64,000 nt of DNA from the NCBI RefSeq assembly GCF_009755225.1, contig NZ_WQKZ01000003.1:930001-994000 (forward strand). Direction: 5' to 3'. The position numbers were made by a program, and so were the translations under genes. Positions within the stretch are counted from its first letter, which is position 1; each line of letters opens with the position of its first letter. Of this stretch, positions 29,537 through 37,958 are shown piece after piece. The notes beneath the pieces were generated by a model. The model did no database searches. It was not told where the DNA came from and worked only from the letters and a program-made list of their open reading frames with translations. Source of the stretch: Hymenobacter ginkgonis. GTDB taxonomy: Bacteria > Bacteroidota > Bacteroidia > Cytophagales > Hymenobacteraceae.

Positions 29537-30907
29537 CTAGGCCACGTTTTTCACGGATTTGCCACCCTTTTCTGCCACCCTTTTGGTAGCGGGTTCCCCC
29601 GTGCGGGCCGTGCGCCGGTAGGACTCGACTAGCTCGTGCTCGTTGATGCCCAGGTAACGGTTGAAGTTGGCCTCCGTCTGGTGGCCAGTGGCCATCATCA
29701 CCTGCGAGCGCGGCACGCCCTGGTAAATCTTAAGAGTAGCAAACGTCTTGCGGCCAATGTGCATGCCCAGGGGCAGGCGCGTGAAGCCCAGGAGCTGCTG
29801 CAGCAGGGGCAAGTACTTCCAGGGGTCGCGCACCCAGGGCAAATAAGTATCGAGGCCTAGTGGGGCGTACTTGGCCAGCAGGGCTACGGGCTTAAATACG
29901 TCGTCGTCGAGCAGGGGCACCCGGCAAATAATCTCGGTTTTGCCCGCGCGCATGCGCAAGAGTTCGCCCTGCACGTGGTGGGGCGCCAGCTTATCGGCAT
30001 CCGAGAGGCGCAGACCGGTGTAGGCGCAGAGCAAAAACTTATCGCGGGTGTACTCGAGCCGGTCGCGGTGCTCTTCGTGCGTGAGCGAGCGCCGCTCGTA
30101 GGTCAAGGGGAAGCTTTGGCGCACCAGCTCCAGGGCGGCGGGGCTGCCCAGGTCGAGCGCGGCCACTGCCAGCAGCTCGGGGGCTGTGAGGGCCTCCACG
30201 CCCACGTAGCCGGGCACCAGGCGCAACACGCGCCGGAAACGGGGGTTGACGGGCAAGTCCTGTTCCTCGGCCCAGAATAGGAACTGGCGCAGCTGCTTGA
30301 GAAAGCCGTTGAAGGTGCGCGGCGAGCGGCCGGCTGAGCCGAGCACGTAGTTGCGAAACTGGTCGTAGAAGGCCGGGTCGATGCCGTGCAGACTTAGCCC
30401 GGCGCCGGTGGCTAGCTGGAACCGGCCCAGCTCGTCGCGCAGCTGGTTGTGGGAGTGGATGACGTCGCGGCTCAAGCGCCGGCCCGTGCGCACGGATACC
30501 TTGGTGGCCTCGGCGTCGATCCAGCGCTGGAAGTGCTGCATAAACGTGGGCGCGGCCAGCGAGGGTGGGGGAGGTAGCTCCGCGGCGGGACCGGCCGTGA
30601 GCCGGGCGAAGCGGTATTCGATTTCGGCTTTCATGGCCGGCTTGTCGAGTCGGCGGCCACTCATCTTGGCCTCGTGCGCGGCGCTGGTGGCCGCGTCCGC
30701 ATAGCGGTTGAGCACCGTGTTGATGTCGTCGAGGTAGGTGCCGGGCTTGGCTTTGACCCGCTCGCGTTTGTCATCCCAGTCTTTTGGGAGGCACTTCTGG
30801 CCGGAAGCTAAACGTAAGCGCAGGTTGTCCCAGCAGAAGGTGAGTTGAATGCGGGCCAGACCTTTCTTACTGACCCGCTCAGTGAGGAGCTGGCGGGTTA
30901 CTTCCAT
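29537..30907 (-). CDS. int: Tyrosine recombinase (phage integrase)
   Basis: This 456-residue integrase has an arm-binding N-terminus, a SAM-like core-binding domain (about 120-220) and a catalytic domain with Arg300 (AYTGLRLSD), HxxR at 383-386 (HIGR), His409 and the Tyr418 nucleophile (FNRYLGI). The lineage is the Bacteroidota phage/conjugative-element integrase type with an N-terminal Arm-DNA-bind domain. It faces the host glnN gene, as is usual for an integrase next to attL. It should catalyse both integration and, with a directionality factor, excision. Confidence 0.93.
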   Translation of the reverse strand: MEVTRQLLTERVSKKGLARIQLTFCWDNLRLRLASGQKCLPKDWDDKRERVKAKPGTYLDDINTVLNRYADAATSAAHEAKMSGRRLDKPAMKAEIEYRFARLTAGPAAELPPPPSLAAPTFMQHFQRWIDAEATKVSVRTGRRLSRDVIHSHNQLRDELGRFQLATGAGLSLHGIDPAFYDQFRNYVLGSAGRSPRTFNGFLKQLRQFLFWAEEQDLPVNPRFRRVLRLVPGYVGVEALTAPELLAVAALDLGSPAALELVRQSFPLTYERRSLTHEEHRDRLEYTRDKFLLCAYTGLRLSDADKLAPHHVQGELLRMRAGKTEIICRVPLLDDDVFKPVALLAKYAPLGLDTYLPWVRDPWKYLPLLQQLLGFTRLPLGMHIGRKTFATLKIYQGVPRSQVMMATGHQTEANFNRYLGINEHELVESYRRTARTGEPATKRVAEKGGKSVKNVA

Positions 30908-31238
30908 TGGTTGGTAAGGTAGCTTGGTATCTCGGAAGTAGGAGAATCATGAACCTCTAAGTTGTCTAGCCATGGCAAAGTTACATTGGTTAAGTGGACC
31001 GCTTAGGCGGCTACATCGTGCTGCTAAGAGTGCTAGCGGTTCAAATTAATAAGGAAGTGAAAGTATCTACGAACTTAGGCGAGTCGTTTCCTCAAATAGG
31101 GAGAATTGGGAACTGCGGTCGGTCATAACACAAAGCTACCAAACAGTGGGGAGTACTATACAAAGCAAAGCGCTTCTACCTATGTCAGCAGGAGCGCTTT
31201 GCTATGATAATTTCGGAAAAGTCACGAATTGTAAAGCA
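30908..31238. other. 331-bp intergenic region between integrase and the PHP-ATPase gene
   Basis: No ORF of useful length is seen on either strand. Base composition falls here from GC-rich to AT-rich, marking the edge of the cargo block. The only clear structure is the hairpin at 31165-31202. Integrase arm-binding sites or the integrase promoter may lie in the first 200 bases but cannot be recognised by eye. Confidence 0.6.
31165..31202 (-). terminator. Hairpin terminator after the PHP-ATPase gene
   Basis: A perfect 10-bp inverted repeat (GCAAAGCGCT at 31165-31174, inverted at 31193-31202) lies 37 bases past the stop of the minus-strand gene. The T run on the minus side is short, so it is a moderate call. 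Confidence 0.6.
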
Positions 31239-34100
31239 CTAGGTATTTACAATAGATGAGTATTTATTACTTCTCATTGCAAAAGCAGGCATAGTACCCT
31301 CTAGTACTTTAACGATTCTACCGTTAATGACCGAATTCTCAATAGCCCCGCTTATAATCTCAACCTTATTTCCATCGAATTTATCTATTGATGTGCTTAT
31401 TACCTGTTCAGAATCACATACTACGGCAATATTAGGATTATGAGTAACTATTATTATCTGCCTATTTAATTTTGCTTTTTTAATAAAAGGAACAAGAATC
31501 TCATATACACTCTGGTTATCCAGATTTTCCTCTGGCTGGTCTATGAGCAAAGGAGTATCTGCCTTATCTAGTGTTAGATAAAAAATTAATAGCAAAGCAC
31601 CTTTTTCCCCAGGAGAAAGCTGAGAAATATCCTTGTCAGCTAACATTAGTGCATAGGTGGGCTCTAAATAATCTAACTCGAAAAGAAAATTATAAAAGGC
31701 AGTTTCTTTAGCTATCCGAATTTGACTGTGAATTTCTCGAGGTGCATTATTTAAATCAGGCCGAGTATCAAATTCAAGATTACTGACTGCTGCATCTAAA
31801 AAGGATTGACAGCCTACAAAAGTACTAAAATCACAATTTCTTAAAATGCTTTTGAGCTGTTCTTGTCCAGTTTCTCTACCACAAAAGCTGCCTTTAGCAC
31901 TATGTGTAACGAAGCTAAAGAATTCAGCTTCTAGGTCCTTTTGTTTTAAAGAAACATTCAAGGATATAGGATAATTTTTTAAAATATCCCTGTACTTGTC
32001 CATGAATAACGTTACAGGCTGATAAAGCTCTGAGTATATTTCGGTAAGCTTGAGTTTTATGTTAAAAATTTCTTTTGCCACTTCTAAGCGCTCTGCTCTT
32101 TTCGCATCAATTTCTATTCGCAGTTCTTCTTCAATATATCTTACCTGTTCCTCATAATAGGTAATAGTGCCATCTTGCGTGGCATGACCTTGTATTTTAT
32201 CAATCCTGCTTCGCCAAGCTAGGTAATCAGTTAAGTATTGTTGATAAGCCTTTGATGGAGCATCGAGCAATTGCTCTAATCGGTTCTTTTCTGCTTGAAG
32301 TAGATTTAACTGGGCTAGTAAGCTTGGCTCTCCATGTACATCAAGGGAGGCTTCTATCCCCGTGTTATTTTGCTTCAGCTTAAGTATTTCAGCTTTTATA
32401 GGTTCTTTGTTAGTAGTTATATGAATTAACTGTTCAAAGGACATGGATGTTCCTTGTAAAAGCTTGGCAAAATTCGTCTTGTGGTTTTCATAAAGAGTAA
32501 CAAAGCTATCTACTTCTTGGAGCATTTTTTGTAAATTCCCTAAGATGGTGTTATTTCTCTTTCTGCTTTGTTGTTGTTGAAAAATCTTGTGGTTTATGTC
32601 ACTAATACGATCAATGATTTCCGTTATTTTAGCACTAATAGCAGCTGTTGCTGATGTATCATTGCTAAGAGCTGGGTCTAGTACCTCTTCAGGCATTAGT
32701 GCCTCAACAGCTAATAGTTCTTGTTTCTTGTTAGTCAGTAAATTTCGTAAACTTTGAATGTGTTCGCCAGAAGTCTTTTTTTCGAGCGAGACTATAGTGG
32801 TATTCACATGGTTTAGTTTCAGTTTAATCGTTTCAATATCTCCTAATAAAATTTCTGACTTATTACTAAGTAATTCATCAATAGTAACAGTATTTTGTCT
32901 TAATTCATCCGGAATGTGAGAGAAAATAACCTTTTTCAATTCACTCAGGAATTCAGCCTCTTGTTCATTGCAAAGTTTTTCTAAGAATTGTTGTGGTATG
33001 TATTTGACTCGTTCGATTGAGCTATTGTCAGGTGTATAGTCTAATGGCCTTTCTTGCCCATTGCCGTCGTGCCAAATGATCTCGGCCTTAAAATTGCTCG
33101 CTTTATTGTTTCTTTTAAATCGCGCATTGGTTAGAAAGGAATACTTATCTGTCCCCTTTACATTGCCTAGTAAGGCTACAATATCCAGTAAAGCGCTTTT
33201 CCCATGGCCTTTATTTCCAATAATAGTTACTAATTCAGAATTGATATCGATGCTTATGTTCTCAAACCATTTTTCCTTAGTCTTAGCATCAGAAATTCTG
33301 GAGACTTTAATAGTCTTAATGTATTTAGTGGGATTGTTTTTAACCCGTCTTAGAATCTCTGGTGTTTCACCTACAAATACTCTATCTGTCTCATGGATTA
33401 TTTGCTTTAGTCCCTCGAATGTATTATCAGCTTTAATCCATAAAGGTGCTTTTATAGAATAATTACGTATATCGTGGTTGTCTGAGCAAAGTATTAATGG
33501 TAGTCGCTTGGAAAGGTGAGGAAACACTTTTTGCTCATACATTTCAATATCACTGGTTTGACCAATTTCATAGATATCAATGTGGTCAACCATGTCACGT
33601 TTTTGCGCCATTTTATGACTTAAGGCGCTAGTTATGCTTTCTACACTATTAGATTTTTTTCCTGCATGAATAGATACTAGGCCGCCGAGTTGGTGAATGA
33701 CAGCGCAGATAGGCTCGAATAAGCAAAAGAACCCTTCATCCCCACCCTTGGCTGCAATGTCAGCAGGTGTTATACTAAGCTTCGTCCAGACGTGGTCGAG
33801 ATTACAATCTTCTGGAAAAATACCAATAAAATGAATAGAATCTGATCCACCTTTATCTGAACGGAGTTCAATACCTGGGAAGATGGTAATATCTACTGCT
33901 TTACCTAGCTGCTGTAGCTCTCTAATACGAGCAACATCCATTGTGTGATGATCTGTTATAGCGACAGCAGCTATCTCATTTTTTTGTAGTGTTTGGATAA
34001 TTTCCTCGTTGGTAATACTCTTATTTTTATAATCGAAAGACGCGGGTGTATGAAAATGTAAATCCCATTTTTTCCAGGTGGAACCTTGTGATTTTTTCAT
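31239..34100 (-). CDS. PHP phosphoesterase fused to an SMC/RloC-like ATPase (TrlF-type)
   Basis: This is a 953-residue two-module protein. Residues 10-215 are a PHP metal-dependent phosphoesterase with all motifs: HFH 15-17, DHH 50-52, Glu78, His145 and DNH 207-209. Residues 285-953 are an ABC/SMC-class ATPase with Walker A GNKGHGKS 295-302, a long coiled-coil middle (about 390-730), signature LSPGE 828-832, Walker B LLIDQPEE 851-858 and switch His887. This layout matches proteins named TrlF family AAA-like ATPase and resembles the nuclease-ATPase defence protein RloC. I infer a nucleic-acid-cleaving defence or exclusion role. The gene is AT-rich, unlike the rest of the prophage. Confidence 0.82.
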   Translation of the reverse strand: MKKSQGSTWKKWDLHFHTPASFDYKNKSITNEEIIQTLQKNEIAAVAITDHHTMDVARIRELQQLGKAVDITIFPGIELRSDKGGSDSIHFIGIFPEDCNLDHVWTKLSITPADIAAKGGDEGFFCLFEPICAVIHQLGGLVSIHAGKKSNSVESITSALSHKMAQKRDMVDHIDIYEIGQTSDIEMYEQKVFPHLSKRLPLILCSDNHDIRNYSIKAPLWIKADNTFEGLKQIIHETDRVFVGETPEILRRVKNNPTKYIKTIKVSRISDAKTKEKWFENISIDINSELVTIIGNKGHGKSALLDIVALLGNVKGTDKYSFLTNARFKRNNKASNFKAEIIWHDGNGQERPLDYTPDNSSIERVKYIPQQFLEKLCNEQEAEFLSELKKVIFSHIPDELRQNTVTIDELLSNKSEILLGDIETIKLKLNHVNTTIVSLEKKTSGEHIQSLRNLLTNKKQELLAVEALMPEEVLDPALSNDTSATAAISAKITEIIDRISDINHKIFQQQQSRKRNNTILGNLQKMLQEVDSFVTLYENHKTNFAKLLQGTSMSFEQLIHITTNKEPIKAEILKLKQNNTGIEASLDVHGEPSLLAQLNLLQAEKNRLEQLLDAPSKAYQQYLTDYLAWRSRIDKIQGHATQDGTITYYEEQVRYIEEELRIEIDAKRAERLEVAKEIFNIKLKLTEIYSELYQPVTLFMDKYRDILKNYPISLNVSLKQKDLEAEFFSFVTHSAKGSFCGRETGQEQLKSILRNCDFSTFVGCQSFLDAAVSNLEFDTRPDLNNAPREIHSQIRIAKETAFYNFLFELDYLEPTYALMLADKDISQLSPGEKGALLLIFYLTLDKADTPLLIDQPEENLDNQSVYEILVPFIKKAKLNRQIIIVTHNPNIAVVCDSEQVISTSIDKFDGNKVEIISGAIENSVINGRIVKVLEGTMPAFAMRSNKYSSIVNT

Positions 34101-34151
34101 TATAGTTAATGCAGAATGGGTTCAAGAAAGGTGTTTTGTAAGACGAGAATA

Positions 34152-34173
34152 CTATTTGTGTTTTTGCAAATAG
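34152..34173. promoter_or_regulatory. Inverted repeat in the divergent region before the PHP-ATPase gene
   Basis: CTATTTG at 34152-34158 is exactly inverted as CAAATAG at 34167-34173. It lies between the PHP-ATPase gene and the divergent small gene and is a possible operator. Confidence 0.35.
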
Positions 34174-34215
34174 CTGGTAAACAATGATATATTAAGTCAA
34201 TTTTCTTTGAAGGAC

Positions 34216-34398
34216 ATGTCCAATGACAAGCAACAAGTAGCCGCGACTATTAAGCGCCTAGTGGAGGAATTACAACTAGAACTGGTTAAAGCTCAGCAAG
34301 CTGGCTTGATAGTAAAGCTTACCCCTCCGTGCACCTACTCCCTAGACGACAGGGCAGGGGAGGTGCATGTGGAAGTGTGGGAAAAGGTTATTTACTGA
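34216..34398 (+). CDS. Small hypothetical protein in the cargo block
   Basis: This 60-residue protein opens with an ATG at 34216; a TTG nine bases upstream is less likely. An amphipathic helix spans residues 7-30 (ATIKRLVEELQLELVKAQQAG) and a short beta-rich tail follows. I do not recognise a family. It is divergent from the PHP-ATPase gene and shares its promoter region, so it might be regulatory or an antitoxin-like partner, but nothing in the sequence proves this. Its 3' end overlaps the convergent 109-residue gene by 11 bases. Confidence 0.5.
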   Translation: MSNDKQQVAATIKRLVEELQLELVKAQQAGLIVKLTPPCTYSLDDRAGEVHVEVWEKVIY

Positions 34399-34717
34399 GG
34401 CTATTGACCGTATGCTTAATTTGCCTAACATCCTTTATCAACTCATCTTGGTCACGTCCTATGATAAGCTCGTTGCGAATGCTCACGCCCATATCATCTT
34501 GCAACGTTTCGAGCCTTGATATGACCAGCCGTACATTGTGGTCGACGACGTCAAGATTTTTGAGCGTCTTTTTCAGCATGCTTCTTAGGTCATCGTATTC
34601 CTCCTTGCTCATGACCCAGGCTGGCACCTCCTCAGTTTGTTCTGGTGCTACCGACTCCGGTGAACTTGGGACTTCATCGCTAGAATGAGAACTGCGAAAT
34701 ATAGAAAACAGAGACAT
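34388..34717 (-). CDS. Hypothetical coiled-coil protein
   Basis: This 109-residue protein has an acidic, Ser/Glu/Pro-rich N-terminus (about 10-32) followed by a predicted coiled coil from residue 38 to the end (EEYDDLRSMLKKTLKNLD and similar). No enzyme motif or membrane segment is visible and I do not recognise the family. It belongs to the AT-rich cargo block and is convergent with the small upstream gene. Confidence 0.5.
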   Translation of the reverse strand: MSLFSIFRSSHSSDEVPSSPESVAPEQTEEVPAWVMSKEEYDDLRSMLKKTLKNLDVVDHNVRLVISRLETLQDDMGVSIRNELIIGRDQDELIKDVRQIKHTVNSLSK

Positions 34718-34843
34718 TTATAAGACGGAAAAATGATTGGAAGGGACAATTAGCAAAAGTGCGAGTGAATATACAGTACAGTACTAAGTAAAGATTCTTT
34801 ACTTATTCAATTAGCTATTTTTTGCTGTTTAGTTTCATAACAA

Positions 34844-34875
34844 AAAGGCCCTTGCTGATATCAGCAAAGGCCTTT
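34844..34875 (-). terminator. Hairpin terminator after the MtlR-like gene
   Basis: AAAGGCC and TTGCTGA are each inverted to the right of a central TA, making a long stem with a one-base bulge and T residues on the minus strand. It lies about 50 bases past the stop of the minus-strand gene. Confidence 0.7.
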
Positions 34876-34923
34876 AGCTTGGGAAGTTAGCCCTATTGGT
34901 TCTCGTTGGCAGGAGCAAAGAAA

Positions 34924-35618
34924 TTAGCAGTGTGGCGAGACAATATATCTGCTGCAGCAATAACATCTCTGGGGCAAGCCGTTGCCGACCGAAGAGTCTT
35001 GAGCATTCAGAAATAGCCTACTTGTCATGTGAACGATGTTTTGGTACTGCGCCTTTCCCTCTGGGCTATCTTTAAATTTGCGTAACTCTTCAATGAGAGT
35101 GCTGAGTGTAGGGTTTCCCTCAAGCGCAAGGGCTTCGGCAATTGTCTCTTGGGTTGACTTTGGAAGAGTTGGCCGCTTGATATCTGTTCTGCGAAGTAGA
35201 AGGCGCGAGGCAACGTTGCGGGCCGATTCGATAAAGCTGCGCCGCACGGCGACTGAGCTACGATTAGGTAGCGGTTCGAGAAACAGGATGCTAAGTTCTT
35301 CTACTTGGTCGGCAGTGGTTGTGGAGTCAAATAGTACATCAAAGCCCCGCAGACCGAGCGCTTGAGCTAGGAGTAGGCGAGCGTGAAGGGTGCCAGCTGG
35401 TTGCCCATGCTTCAATATGCCAGCAGCTAACGTGTCGGATACGCAGGCCCCAGTGATGAGTATGCCTAATATCTCGTCTAGGTATGCACCGAGAATGAGA
35501 ATCACTCCCCGGTCTGACTCTAATTCAACTAATTCAGTGATGCGCTAAGTAGTAATAAGCGCTCTTCCTCTTTCGATCGCTCTTTAGGATTAGACTGTTT
35601 TTGTGACGAAGTAGCCAT
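34924..35618 (-). pseudogene. MtlR-like protein gene interrupted by a frameshift
   Basis: A first reading frame starts at ATG 35618 (MATSSQKQSN..., 29 residues) and stops at 35529. A second frame, open from about 35546 to 34924, continues with ITELVELESDRGVILILGAYLDEILG. The joined product of about 230 residues would carry an MtlR-like/DUF-type helical domain (DRGVILILGAYLDEIL and ARLLLAQALGLR are the recognisable blocks). A single missing base near 35535-35546 would restore one frame. Either the gene is broken, or the downstream part is translated alone from the GTG at 35505, or frameshifting occurs. The family match is weak. Confidence 0.55.
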
Positions 35619-35670
35619 GTATCAGGACTAATATAGGCGAACGGAGGAGGTGCTAACTGATAAAGCAATA

Positions 35671-36702
35671 CTAAGACTTTTTTATATCAGGGCTAGTAGG
35701 ATATGAGCAGAGTAGACTAAGCATTTTTGGTAGATACCATTCACGGCAAATCTCCTCATACATGCTTGCGAGATTCGTCAAGTGGTGCCAAGTCATAAGT
35801 ATCTCACCAAAAAGGACCTCAGCTTTTTCATCAGGCTTTGGGTGCAACAGATTGCTTTTTAATGCAAGTAACTCCGCCTTGCTATCAGCCAATGGTTTCC
35901 AAGCAGAATACTCCCAAATATCCAAATACTCAATTTGATTTATAAACAGTAGCAGTATATCATCTATCGTTTTTCCATCTATTGTAGATCCATCAGTGTC
36001 AGCTCTTGCGTGCTCTAGTTGCTCCCTGTATGTGTGAACAGGCCACGTTTTGAATTGGAATATGTGTGCAATCTCATTCTTCTGATAGAAGAACTTAGAA
36101 AAAGCGGCTAGCAGCTTTGCTCGTTTGCCATAAAATCCAAAGGCTGCTTGGGTGACTTCTTTGTCTTTTAGATTATTATAAGCTGGGATAGTAACTGTTA
36201 CTGAGGCTTGTTTCTCGTAATCAGGAGTCTTGGGTAAGAGGAGTTTATCAATGTAATCGTTCATGCAAATGAAGTAGGCATCTTCAGTTGTAATGTTGAC
36301 TACAAGTAGTAAGACTGATACACTTGCTCCCCAAGTCTGGATAGTATAGATGGAGTTTGTGTCAAAAGGATATTTTATCACAGGTATTTCTATGTGCTCA
36401 GACCTGTTTTCTCTCCATTCTGCTTTTGCCACATTGCCAACTGGATATATTTTTTCTGGCGTTTCCTCTAAATCAGTGACTGATTTGACTTGCACATAGA
36501 TAAACTCTCCCAACGTCTCGGAATATCGCTCATCTATTTTGTCAAATAGTTCAATAACTAAGTCTATCCCATAATCGGGCTGGTTAAATGGCCTAATGAC
36601 CCACTCTTTAGGGAGATGCTTTTTGATTACATCATAAGAGCCATCCTCCATAATATGTTGGATGACACGTCTTTTCCTCCGTGCCTTGTAAGAATCATCC
36701 AT
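35671..36702 (-). CDS. DUF4365-type protein with a PD-(D/E)xK-like nuclease core
   Basis: This is a 343-residue protein. Its N-terminal domain carries the pattern PDYGIDLVIE (Asp43, Asp47, Glu51) followed by FIYVQVKSV (Gln71, Lys73), the arrangement of restriction-endonuclease-like DUF4365 domains. The C-terminal 200 residues are helical and unrecognised. DUF4365 proteins often occur in defence islands; a nuclease activity is inferred, not shown. It ends 3 bases from the repressor gene start side on the same strand, so both may be transcribed from the repressor promoter and expressed during lysogeny. Confidence 0.65.
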   Translation of the reverse strand: MDDSYKARRKRRVIQHIMEDGSYDVIKKHLPKEWVIRPFNQPDYGIDLVIELFDKIDERYSETLGEFIYVQVKSVTDLEETPEKIYPVGNVAKAEWRENRSEHIEIPVIKYPFDTNSIYTIQTWGASVSVLLLVVNITTEDAYFICMNDYIDKLLLPKTPDYEKQASVTVTIPAYNNLKDKEVTQAAFGFYGKRAKLLAAFSKFFYQKNEIAHIFQFKTWPVHTYREQLEHARADTDGSTIDGKTIDDILLLFINQIEYLDIWEYSAWKPLADSKAELLALKSNLLHPKPDEKAEVLFGEILMTWHHLTNLASMYEEICREWYLPKMLSLLCSYPTSPDIKKS

Positions 36703-36705
36703 TAG

Positions 36706-37194
36706 TTAGGTGTTAGGTCGATTAAACGCAGCCTTAAGCAGATCAATAGTCTCCTCCTTCGAGGCAATAAGCGCATCCTTCGTAGCTAGTTGGGCTTGCA
36801 GATGCTCTACCTGTTGCTGGGTCTTATCGAGTTGCGCTTTTAAGATGTCGCGCTCCTTCTCGCAGTCGGAGAGGCCATCGTTTTTCTGGATAGCCTTGCC
36901 GTTTTTGCCGCTCGCTACATTATTTCTGTCCCCAGAAATATTAGTCTGAGTCACCGAGCCTTCATCATCGCTTATAAAAGGCTCTTCTCTACCTGTGATG
37001 AGCCATACCAGATTCACCTGCCTGAAAGTGTTGGAAATCTTTTCTAATACTTCTGAGCTAGGTTTAGCTGTTCGGTCGATATAATTACGAACTGTTGTTT
37101 CGCTCAATTCTAGGGCACGTGCAAAGCTGCCCGCCTTCATTCCTAGTTCTTTAAGCAGAAAATTTAGGCGCTGATTAATAGTCGTTTCCGACAT
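36706..37194 (-). CDS. CI-type phage repressor with HTH and coiled coil
   Basis: This 162-residue protein has an N-terminal XRE helix-turn-helix (about 6-66, containing GSFARALELSETTVRNYID and an LVWLITGREEPF end). A linker with an NISGDRNN motif and a C-terminal coiled coil (about 100-155) follow. It lacks a LexA-type S24 protease domain, so induction is not by simple self-cleavage. It is divergent from the early operon, and repeated operators lie immediately upstream of its start. It is the best candidate for the lysogeny repressor. Confidence 0.75.
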   Translation of the reverse strand: MSETTINQRLNFLLKELGMKAGSFARALELSETTVRNYIDRTAKPSSEVLEKISNTFRQVNLVWLITGREEPFISDDEGSVTQTNISGDRNNVASGKNGKAIQKNDGLSDCEKERDILKAQLDKTQQQVEHLQAQLATKDALIASKEETIDLLKAAFNRPNT

Positions 37195-37195
37195 A

Positions 37196-37247
37196 ATTAG
37201 GAAGTTTTATCAATGTTTTATTCCTGATTAGGAAGCACTATCAGGAA
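37196..37247. promoter_or_regulatory. Repeated operators in the phage immunity region
   Basis: A 17-base unit ATTAGGAAGnnnTATCA occurs twice as a direct repeat (37196-37212 with one extra difference, and 37227-37243), 31 bases apart or about three helical turns. The second copy is embedded in a perfect 8-bp inverted repeat TTCCTGAT (37221-37228)/ATCAGGAA (37240-37247). They lie between the repressor start and the early promoter. Confidence 0.65.
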
Positions 37248-37256
37248 GAATACCCG

Positions 37257-37264
37257 TATGTTTG
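37257..37264 (+). promoter_or_regulatory. Early promoter -7 box (TATGTTTG)
   Basis: This exact TAnnTTTG match reads toward the early genes. The operator pair lies where the -33 region would be, so repressor binding should block it. The first early gene starts 66 bases downstream. Confidence 0.6.
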
Positions 37265-37330
37265 TGGCGTGTACAGTACTGAGTGGCTGCAAGAAAGCAA
37301 CTGCCAGGTGAATTGTGCCAAACATGAGCT

Positions 37331-37573
37331 ATGACCGAGCGCCAGAAGTACCTGCGGTTGCTGTCCATTGTCATCGAGGACCTACCCACTAGCGCCATCG
37401 ACGCGCTGATTCGAGACGACTACAAGTCGTCAGCCTCGATGCTCAACAACGTGCGCATTGGGCGCTCGCATCACCTGGGGCACCTGGTGGCGCTGGTGCG
37501 CGTGGGTCTGCCCAAGTACCAGATTCCGGCCGAGCTGCTGCCGGCTCCCACGCCCGCCCCGCTGCTGGCGTGA
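37331..37573 (+). CDS. First early gene, small hypothetical protein
   Basis: This 80-residue protein has a helical, mildly basic N-terminal part (residues 5-60, including ALIRDDYKSSASMLNNVRIGRSHHLGHLVALV) that could be a small DNA-binding fold, placed where a Cro-like protein would be expected. I do not recognise a family. Its stop overlaps the next start as TGATG, which indicates translational coupling. Confidence 0.55.
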   Translation: MTERQKYLRLLSIVIEDLPTSAIDALIRDDYKSSASMLNNVRIGRSHHLGHLVALVRVGLPKYQIPAELLPAPTPAPLLA

Positions 37574-37938
37574 TGGAAGCGCGCGCTCCTTACCACACGC
37601 CGGCCCCTAACGCCCTGCGCAACCTGGCACAGCCCATTGCCGCCTGGCTGCGCACGCAAGGCTTTACGGCCACTGAGCACCACCAATACACCGTGCTGGT
37701 GGCGCACTGGACGGGCAGCCGCGGCGAACACTTCCAGTTTACCTACGACTGGGTGGCGGGCACTAGTCCCGACGCTACCTGTCGGCTGCAGGTGTACCAG
37801 CCCGGTGAGGCGCGCTACGACGTCCTGTTCACCGCCCAGCGCGTGCGCCGGCTTCGCGACGTGCGCCGGCTACTACTCGGTAACGTGCGCTACGCCAATG
37901 CTCGCACCCTGGCCACCCTGCCTCATCCGGCCCTGTAA
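37573..37938 (+). CDS. Hypothetical early protein
   Basis: This 121-residue protein starts at the ATG overlapping the preceding stop. It appears alpha/beta, with segments HHQYTVLVAHWTGSRGEHFQF and CRLQVYQPGEARYDVLF suggesting a small beta-sheet domain. No family is recognised. It is part of the GC-rich early operon. Confidence 0.55.
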   Translation: MEARAPYHTPAPNALRNLAQPIAAWLRTQGFTATEHHQYTVLVAHWTGSRGEHFQFTYDWVAGTSPDATCRLQVYQPGEARYDVLFTAQRVRRLRDVRRLLLGNVRYANARTLATLPHPAL

Positions 37939-37958
37939 CCTTCTTTTTCAGCACACCC

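Noticed and set aside
35529-35550. Programmed ribosomal frameshift in the MtlR-like gene
   Set aside because: No slippery heptamer or downstream stem is visible at the junction, so a simple mutation or sequencing error is more likely.
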